A DNA stretch of 64,000 bases from RPQJ01 sp963746325 (GTDB taxonomy: Bacteria; Pseudomonadota; Gammaproteobacteria; Steroidobacterales; Steroidobacteraceae): assembly GCA_963746325.1 (NCBI GenBank), contig CAVVBC010000002.1, forward strand, positions 1-64,000, given 5' to 3'. The notes under the pieces are model-generated. The model was not told the origin of the DNA. It saw nothing but the letters and a program-made list of their open reading frames with translations, and ran no database searches. Below are positions 58,760-64,000 of this stretch, in pieces. Position numbers and translations under genes: made by a program. How positions within the stretch are numbered: the first letter of the stretch is position 1; each line of letters starts with the position of its first letter.

Positions 58760-59925
58760 GTCTTGATCAGGTGCGGCCCGAGTTCGTCGAGCGAATGACA
58801 GCCCAGCAGGGTCATCGCGCGCTCCATCTCGACGCGCAGCAGGCTGAGCGCATGCGAAACGCCCGCCTCGCCGCCGGCGCCGAGGCCGTACAGCGCAGGG
58901 CGGCCGATCATCACCGCATCGGCGCCGAGCGCGATGGCTTTCAGGATGTCGCCGCCGCGGCGGAAGCCGCCGTCGACCAGGAGCGCCAGCTTGCCACCGA
59001 CTTCAGCCGCGCACTGGCCGACGAGTTCGATGCCGGTGGCGCACGAGTCGAGCTGCCGGCCGCCATGGTTCGAGAGCACGATGCCGTCGGCGCCGACCTC
59101 GACGCTGCGCCGCGCGTCCTCGACGCAGAGGATGCCCTTCAGGATGAGCTTGCCCTGCCAGCGCGCGCGCATGCGCTCGATGTCGGCCCAGTTCAGCGTC
59201 GGGTTGATCTGCGTGCCCATGAAACGCACCCCCTGCAGCGCGGAGCGCGCGCCTTCCGGCAGGAACTCGGTGAGGTTCGCGAACTCAGGCGCGCCCTTCG
59301 GCAGCATCACCTGCCACAGCCAGCGCGGGTGCTGCAGCACGTCGAGCACGCTCGACGCGCTGAGCTTGAGCGGGCGCGCGTAGTTGCGCTGGTCCCATTC
59401 GCGCGCGCCGAGCGCGGGCACGTCGACAGTGACGACGAGCTTGTCGCACCCTGCCGCCTGCGCGCGTTCGATGAGCCGGTCGGAGGTCTTCTGGTCCTTG
59501 AGCGGATACAACTGGAACCATGCGGGCCGCTGCAGCTGCGGATTGAGCGCCAGCACGTCGTAGTTGCTGACGGTGCTGAGCGTGAACGCGATGCCCGCGG
59601 CGTCGGCCGCCCGGGCCAGCGCCAGGTCGCCCTGCGGCCAGATCATGCCGTTGAAGCCGGTCGGTGCGATGACCAGCGGCAGGTGCAGCGCGTCACCGAG
59701 CACGGTGCGCGACACGTCGGGCAGCCCGGTGCCGACCAGCATCCGCGGCAGCCAGGTGATGCGCTCGAAAATCGAACGGTTGCGCCGCAGCGCCACCTCG
59801 TCCTCCGCGCCACCCTCGAGGTATTCCATTTCGAACCGCGGCAGACGGTTCTGGGCGATCCGCCGCAGTTCCTCGATCGACAGGGCACGGCGGAAATCCG
59901 CCCCGGCGTAGAAGCGCCGCGTCAT
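58756..59925 (-). CDS. FMN-dependent alpha-hydroxy-acid oxidase/dehydrogenase
   Basis: A 389-residue TIM-barrel flavoprotein of the lactate dehydrogenase (LldD)/glycolate oxidase/mandelate dehydrogenase family, oxidising an alpha-hydroxy acid to the 2-oxo acid. Signatures: FEMEYLEGGAEDE (FMN site start), LPLVIAPTGFNGMIWPQGDL, LVVTVDVPALGAREWDQRNY, LKGILCVEDA, the catalytic-base motif SNHGGRQLDS, and VDGGFRRGGDILKA. Substrate not determinable. ATGA overlaps with neighbours on both sides. Confidence 0.92.
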   Translation of the reverse strand: MTRRFYAGADFRRALSIEELRRIAQNRLPRFEMEYLEGGAEDEVALRRNRSIFERITWLPRMLVGTGLPDVSRTVLGDALHLPLVIAPTGFNGMIWPQGDLALARAADAAGIAFTLSTVSNYDVLALNPQLQRPAWFQLYPLKDQKTSDRLIERAQAAGCDKLVVTVDVPALGAREWDQRNYARPLKLSASSVLDVLQHPRWLWQVMLPKGAPEFANLTEFLPEGARSALQGVRFMGTQINPTLNWADIERMRARWQGKLILKGILCVEDARRSVEVGADGIVLSNHGGRQLDSCATGIELVGQCAAEVGGKLALLVDGGFRRGGDILKAIALGADAVMIGRPALYGLGAGGEAGVSHALSLLRVEMERAMTLLGCHSLDELGPHLIKT

Positions 59926-60869
59926 GACAGTGCGCCGTCCTGCACCATCTGCGTGATGCGGGTGGCCGTCTCGAGCGCGCGCAGGCCGTCTTCGCCCGAC
60001 ACGACCGGCGGCGTGCCGGTGCGGACCGAGTGCAGGAACGCCTCGATCTCGTGCAGCAGCGCGTCGCCCTGGTCATAGGTGCGTTCCTCGATCAGCACCT
60101 GCCCCTTCGGCACCTCGGCCCCGGCGGGAGGCTTGCGCACGATCGTGAGTATTTTCTGCTGCAGGTCGATCGAGATGTAGGCGTCGTCCTGGAACAGCCG
60201 CAGCTTGCGTTCCATCTTCATGCTGACGCGGCTCGCCGTGGTGTTGGCCACGCAACCGTTGGCGTAACGGATCCGCGCGTTGGCGATGTCGAGGCCGGCC
60301 GAGAACACCGACGACCCCACCGCATCGATCGACTCGATCGGCGCGCCGACCAGGCTCTGGATCAGGTCGATGTCGTGGATCATCAGGTCGAGCACGACGT
60401 TGACGTCCGTCCCGCGTTCCTTGAACGGGGCGAGACGGTGCGACTCGACGAACCGCGGCGTGCGCAGCGTGCCCGCCAGCGCCAGGATCGCCGCGTTGAA
60501 ACGCTCGAGGTGACCCACCTGCAGGACGCGCCCGCGGCGCGCCGCCGTCTCGATCAGGCTGCGAGCCTCCTCGAGCGTCGTGGTGATCGGCTTTTCGACC
60601 AGCACGTGGAGGCCGCGCTCGAGGCACTCCTGCGCAATCGGGTAATGCAGCGGCGTGGGGGTGGCGATGCTGACGGCGTCGACCTCGCCCAGGATGTCGC
60701 GATAGTCGGCGACCGCGCGGCAACCGGTCTCGGCGGCGACCTTGTTGCGGTTCTCTTCGTTGGCATCCACCACCGCGACGAGTTCGGCTGCGGGCAGCGC
60801 CGCATACTTCTGCGCATGAAAGCGACCGAGGTAGCCGACACCGATGACCGCCGTGCGTACTTGCTGCAT
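59922..60869 (-). CDS. Gfo/Idh/MocA oxidoreductase, GnnA-like
   Basis: 315 residues. N-terminal Rossmann domain VIGVGYLGRFHAQKYAALP, EKP motif HVLVEKPITTTLEEARSL, then QVGHLERFNAAILAL and VNVVLDLMIHDIDLIQSLVG. This pattern resembles the oxidoreductase (GnnA) that oxidises the 3-hydroxyl of UDP-GlcNAc for 2,3-diamino lipid A and often sits among lpx genes; here no lpx gene is near, so the assignment is by sequence resemblance only. It is the first gene of the four-gene cluster, with a 4-bp overlap into the next. Confidence 0.8.
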   Translation of the reverse strand: MQQVRTAVIGVGYLGRFHAQKYAALPAAELVAVVDANEENRNKVAAETGCRAVADYRDILGEVDAVSIATPTPLHYPIAQECLERGLHVLVEKPITTTLEEARSLIETAARRGRVLQVGHLERFNAAILALAGTLRTPRFVESHRLAPFKERGTDVNVVLDLMIHDIDLIQSLVGAPIESIDAVGSSVFSAGLDIANARIRYANGCVANTTASRVSMKMERKLRLFQDDAYISIDLQQKILTIVRKPPAGAEVPKGQVLIEERTYDQGDALLHEIEAFLHSVRTGTPPVVSGEDGLRALETATRITQMVQDGALS

Positions 60870-60931
60870 CGGGCGATGATACTCAATGGCAGGTCTTGCA
60901 GCCGGTGCGTCTTCCCCTCACGATCCGGCCC

Positions 60932-61201
60932 ATGCCCAACCTGCTGAATCCGCGCCACGGCGCGTTCTGGATGGCTGCCGCCCTGGTGTTCGGTGTGGTG
61001 GTCCTGCCCTTCCTGGTGCACCTGACGGGGCGTTATGTCCTGGGCGCCTACGCCGGCGGCGGCGCAGCCAGCTTTTTCGGCGATTACCTGCGTGGCTTGC
61101 TCACCCTGCGCTGGTATTCCTGGGCCCTGGCCCTGGGGCCGTTCTTGATCCTTTCATTTTGGCGTATATTGGTTCGCGGGGCTCCAACTCGGAGGGGATG
61201 A
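60932..61201 (+). CDS. small membrane protein
   Basis: 89 residues with two hydrophobic helices (AFWMAAALVFGVVVLPFLVH; WYSWALALGPFLILSFWRIL) and a basic tail (RGAPTRRG). No family recognised. Start ATG 60932 (MPNLLNPRHG). Divergent from the GnnA-like gene, and followed immediately by another small gene with 1 base between. Confidence 0.6.
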   Translation: MPNLLNPRHGAFWMAAALVFGVVVLPFLVHLTGRYVLGAYAGGGAASFFGDYLRGLLTLRWYSWALALGPFLILSFWRILVRGAPTRRG

Positions 61202-61202
61202 C

Positions 61203-61490
61203 GTGGATCTGGGCGATCGTCTGCAGCAGTGGTGGGACCGCGTCCGTGGCTGCGAGCAACCCGCGGCAAGCCCCCAGAGCCCCTCATCCGGCGCGGGCTC
61301 GGCGGGCGCACGGTCCGTCCGTCCGGTCATGGGCCAAGGCCCCAGTGGCCCGTTGATGCTGTCGGTCGAGAACAAGCCGCGGCCTGCCGGCCCGACCCGG
61401 GCTCGCTTCAAGGAAGCCGGCTTCAATCCGTACGAGAACACCGGGGGCTACCGCAAACCCCGCGGCTGGGACGACGTCCAGCGCAAGTAA
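61203..61490 (+). CDS. hypothetical protein
   Basis: A 95-residue soluble protein (GTG start, VDLGDRLQQWWDRVRG) with a Ser/Gly/Pro-rich linker and a conserved-looking end (ARFKEAGFNPYENTGGYRKP). No motif recognised. Probably co-transcribed with the small membrane protein just upstream. Confidence 0.55.
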   Translation: MDLGDRLQQWWDRVRGCEQPAASPQSPSSGAGSAGARSVRPVMGQGPSGPLMLSVENKPRPAGPTRARFKEAGFNPYENTGGYRKPRGWDDVQRK

Positions 61491-61542
61491 GGCCGGTAAA
61501 CGCGGTTTCAGGTCAGGTTTCAGGCAAGTTTCAGGCGAAATC

Positions 61543-61836
61543 TCAGGCCCGGGTTGACGCGTACAGGAACGCGAGTCCCGCCAGCGTGCCCCACAGCGCA
61601 AGCTGGGCCCAGCGTCGCCAGGCGGTATTGCGTGCTTGACCGATGAAACTGACCGCTGCGAGCGCGGTCAAACCGACGAAGATGACGACATACCGCGCCA
61701 GCAGCGGCAATTCCTCGCGAAAGCGTGGTGTTTCGCCCGCCAGTACCAGGAAGATAACCAAGGTCGCGGCGAGCCCAAAGGTGGTTGCGGCCGACGAGCC
61801 AAGTACGATTCCGGTCAATACGGTGAGGGGTCGCAC
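61543..61836 (-). CDS. small membrane protein
   Basis: 97 residues with three hydrophobic segments (LTGIVLGSSAATTFGLAATL; YVVIFVGLTALAAVSFIG; LALWGTLAGLAFLYAS). GTG 61836 chosen because the helices begin right after it; the longer open frame upstream is not protein-like. No family recognised. Divergent from prc. Confidence 0.6.
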   Translation of the reverse strand: MRPLTVLTGIVLGSSAATTFGLAATLVIFLVLAGETPRFREELPLLARYVVIFVGLTALAAVSFIGQARNTAWRRWAQLALWGTLAGLAFLYASTRA

Positions 61837-61958
61837 GGATTCGCCTGCTCCGGGGTGGGTTCGCCCCTTGCTTGGGTGCCGGGGTGTCTCTAGCCTAGTG
61901 TGGCGCCGGACCAGTTCGCGTCCGCCGCCCTTTTCGATGTCCGTCGAGGAATGCCCAA

Positions 61959-64000
61959 TTGTACCAGTCGACTGAACCGGGACCGTCCCCCCTGCCTGCC
62001 GCCCCGGCTCCGCGCCGGGGCGTGAACCGCGCCGGCGCCGCGGTCCTGGTTGCCCTGCTCCTCGCAGTGGCAACGCTGCTGCTGGGCACGGCCCGGTCGC
62101 CGTCCGCGTCGGCCAACGCCACTACCACGACCGACTTTGCCCCGACCGAGCGCCAGGCGAAGGTCGCGCGGCTGGTGAGCAGCATGTTCGAGCGGTCGCA
62201 TTACCGCCAGGCACCGGTCAACGACCCGGTCTCGTCCCTGGTGCTCGACCGGTATCTCGAATCGATCGACGGCAGCCGCAGCTATTTCCTGGCAAGCGAC
62301 ATCCAGGAATTCGAGCAGTACCGCTATGAGCTCGACGACGCGATCACGACCGGCAAGCTCGAGCCCGCCTTCGCCATCTTCAACCGCTTCCAGCAGCGTA
62401 ACCGCGAGCGCATGGCGCACGCGATCAAGCTGCTCGACACCGAGCCCGACTTCACCATCGACGAGGCGTTCGAGTTCGACCGCGAGCATGCTCCCTGGGC
62501 CACCAGCCAGGCCGAGCTCGACGAGCTCTGGCGCAAGCGCGTCAAGAACGACGCCGTCTCGCTGATGCTCACGGACAAGACCTGGGCCGAGACGCGCGAC
62601 GTCCTCAAGAAGCGCTACGAGCGCGTGGCCAAGCGCTCCGAGCAGATCACGGGGGACGACGTGTTCGAGAACTTCATGAACTCGTTCGCGCACGTGTTCG
62701 ACCCGCACTCCAGCTATTTCTCGCCGCGCAATTCCGAGGAATACCGCATCCAGATGAGCCTGTCCTACGAGGGCATCGGCGCGTCGCTGCAGTCGATCGA
62801 CGACTACGTGACCATCATGGAAATCCTGCCCGGCGGCTCGGCGCAGCAGAACGGCGAACTCAAGGCGCAGGACCGCATCCTGGCCGTGGGCCAGGGCAAG
62901 GACGGCAAGATGGTCGACGTCGTCGGCTGGCGTCTCGACGACGTCGTGCAGCTGATCCGCGGCCCCAACGGCTCGTTCGTGCGCCTGCAGATCCAGCCGG
63001 GCAATGCGCCTCCGGGCGCGCAGGAGCGCGTGCTCATGCTGCCCCGCTCCAAGATCACGCTCGACGCCCAGGCGGCCAAGAAAGAAATCCGCAAGGTGAA
63101 GCGCGGCGACAAGGAACTGAAGGTCGGCGTGATCACCGTGCCCTCCTTCTACCAGGACTACAACGCGCGCGCCGCGGGCGACGAGGAATACCGCAGCACC
63201 ACCCGCGACGTGCACAAGCTGCTCGACGAGATCAAGGCCGAGGGCGGCGTGGACGGCCTCGTGCTGGACCTGCGCGAGAACGGCGGTGGCCACCTCTCGG
63301 AGGCGATCGGGCTGGTGAACCTGTTCGTGCCCAAGGGCCCGGTCGTGCAGCTGCGCGAGACCGGCGGCCGCGTCGAGGTGCTCGAATCCGAAGTGCCCGA
63401 GGTTGCGTACGACGGCCCCCTCACGATCCTCGTCGACCGTTTCAGCGCGTCGGCCTCGGAGATCTTCGCCGCCGCGATGCAGGACTACGGCCGCGGCCTG
63501 GTCATCGGCCAGGAAACCTACGGCAAGGGTTCGGTGCAGAACCTCTACCCGCTCGACCGCTACGCTCTGGGGCAGGATCCCGGGTACGGCCAGCTGACCG
63601 TCACGATCGGCATGTACTACCGCGTCACGGGCGACAGCACCCAGAACCGCGGCGTGCAGCCCGACCTCGCCCTGCCCTCGGCGATCAGCGCCGAGGAAGT
63701 CGGCGAGAGTTCGCGCGACGGCTCGCTGCCGTGGAACCGCATCCGCTCGGCCGAATTCAGCCGCGAAGGCGCCTATGCCCGGCTGCTGCCCGAACTGCAG
63801 CGCGAGCACGACACCCGCATCGCCGGCGACCCGAACTTCCAGTTCACGGTCAACGAGATCGCGGCGCTCGACAAGATGCGCAACGAGAAGTCCGTGTCGC
63901 TCAACCTGGCCAAGCGCAAGGCCGAGCGCGCGACGCGCACCGCCGAGCAGCTGGCGCGCGAGAATGCGCGCCGGCAGTCCCTGGGCGAACCGGCCCTGAA
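61959..64000 (+). CDS. prc: tail-specific (carboxy-terminal processing) protease, partial
   Basis: A periplasmic S41 serine protease (Prc/Tsp), cut off by the window end after about 680 residues with no stop reached. N-terminal anchor/signal AAVLVALLLAVATLLLGTA, then SRSYFLASDIQEFEQYRYEL, FDPHSSYFSPRNSEEY, a PDZ domain (SYEGIGASLQSIDDYVTIME; GGSAQQNGELKAQDRIL), and the protease core LVLDLRENGGGHLSEAI, DRFSASASEIFAAAMQDYGR (catalytic Ser), and GQETYGKGSVQ (catalytic Lys). I prefer TTG 61959, with GAGGA eight bases before it; GTG 62022 is an alternative. It processes or degrades proteins by their C-termini, including SsrA-tagged ones in the periplasm. Confidence 0.92.
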   Translation, partial: MYQSTEPGPSPLPAAPAPRRGVNRAGAAVLVALLLAVATLLLGTARSPSASANATTTTDFAPTERQAKVARLVSSMFERSHYRQAPVNDPVSSLVLDRYLESIDGSRSYFLASDIQEFEQYRYELDDAITTGKLEPAFAIFNRFQQRNRERMAHAIKLLDTEPDFTIDEAFEFDREHAPWATSQAELDELWRKRVKNDAVSLMLTDKTWAETRDVLKKRYERVAKRSEQITGDDVFENFMNSFAHVFDPHSSYFSPRNSEEYRIQMSLSYEGIGASLQSIDDYVTIMEILPGGSAQQNGELKAQDRILAVGQGKDGKMVDVVGWRLDDVVQLIRGPNGSFVRLQIQPGNAPPGAQERVLMLPRSKITLDAQAAKKEIRKVKRGDKELKVGVITVPSFYQDYNARAAGDEEYRSTTRDVHKLLDEIKAEGGVDGLVLDLRENGGGHLSEAIGLVNLFVPKGPVVQLRETGGRVEVLESEVPEVAYDGPLTILVDRFSASASEIFAAAMQDYGRGLVIGQETYGKGSVQNLYPLDRYALGQDPGYGQLTVTIGMYYRVTGDSTQNRGVQPDLALPSAISAEEVGESSRDGSLPWNRIRSAEFSREGAYARLLPELQREHDTRIAGDPNFQFTVNEIAALDKMRNEKSVSLNLAKRKAERATRTAEQLARENARRQSLGEPAL

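Noticed and set aside
61890..63809. A 639-residue minus-strand open frame at the right end
   Set aside because: Antisense to prc, whose S41 and PDZ motifs are clear on the plus strand; its composition is that of a shadow frame.

Overview
The window is GC-rich chromosomal DNA of a gammaproteobacterium, probably on the Xanthomonadales/Steroidobacterales/Nevskiales side. This rests on gene order: tpiA-secG-tRNA-Leu-nuoABCDEFGHIJKLMN, glmM-folP-ftsH-rlmE, hrcA-grpE-dnaK-dnaJ-dapB-carA-carB-greA, recN/fur/bamE, and ratA-rnfH opposite smpB-ssrA. Heptanucleotide intergenic tandem repeats and a PEP-CTERM protein fit the same placement. It is inference, with no database search behind it.

Layout. 0-3 kb: a PEP-CTERM secreted protein and an exported amidohydrolase lie between degenerate copies of the 3' end of a tRNA-fMet gene. 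3-19 kb: complete 14-subunit NADH:quinone oxidoreductase operon, all on the minus strand, preceded by tRNA-Leu(GAG), secG and tpiA. 19-24 kb: glmM, folP, ftsH, rlmE, then yhbY on the plus strand. 24.5-35.8 kb: greA, carB, carA, dapB, dnaJ, dnaK, grpE and hrcA, with a good sigma-32 promoter before dnaK. 35.9-41.4 kb: nadK, recN, fur, bamE, rnfH, ratA, smpB and tmRNA. 41.5-56 kb: accessory content, namely a secreted protein of unknown function, a Fic protein with an AT-rich dyad-filled promoter, DUF805 and RDD membrane proteins, a beta-barrel, a polyamine-type binding lipoprotein, RmuC, a molybdopterin oxidoreductase, a GloVer-repeat protein with a GlyGly-CTERM-like tail, and the ABC-F protein YheS. 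56-61 kb: a translationally coupled cluster of quinone reductase, SulP transporter, FMN hydroxyacid oxidase and GnnA-like oxidoreductase. 61-64 kb: small unknown proteins and the start of a tail-specific protease (Prc) that runs off the window.

Three cross-cutting observations matter to users of this annotation. (1) From about 33 kb on, many genes (dnaK, recN, fur, bamE, rnfH, ratA, the secreted protein after ssrA, the binding lipoprotein, the Mo-oxidoreductase, the GloVer protein, yheS) are broken by single-base indels. Most add one base, often lengthening a short run; this looks like residual sequencing error, not pseudogenisation. I give gene spans as if corrected and list the breakpoints. 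(2) Several dispersed repeat families are present: REP-like palindromes (one lies in frame inside nuoC), GGGGCTA/GGGATTA heptamer arrays arranged as inverted pairs, and a complex palindromic element at 55.8 kb. (3) I see no prophage, integrase, transposase, CRISPR array or obvious anti-phage island. The window is mostly core genome, and the less ordinary signals are in the repeats and the Fic promoter.
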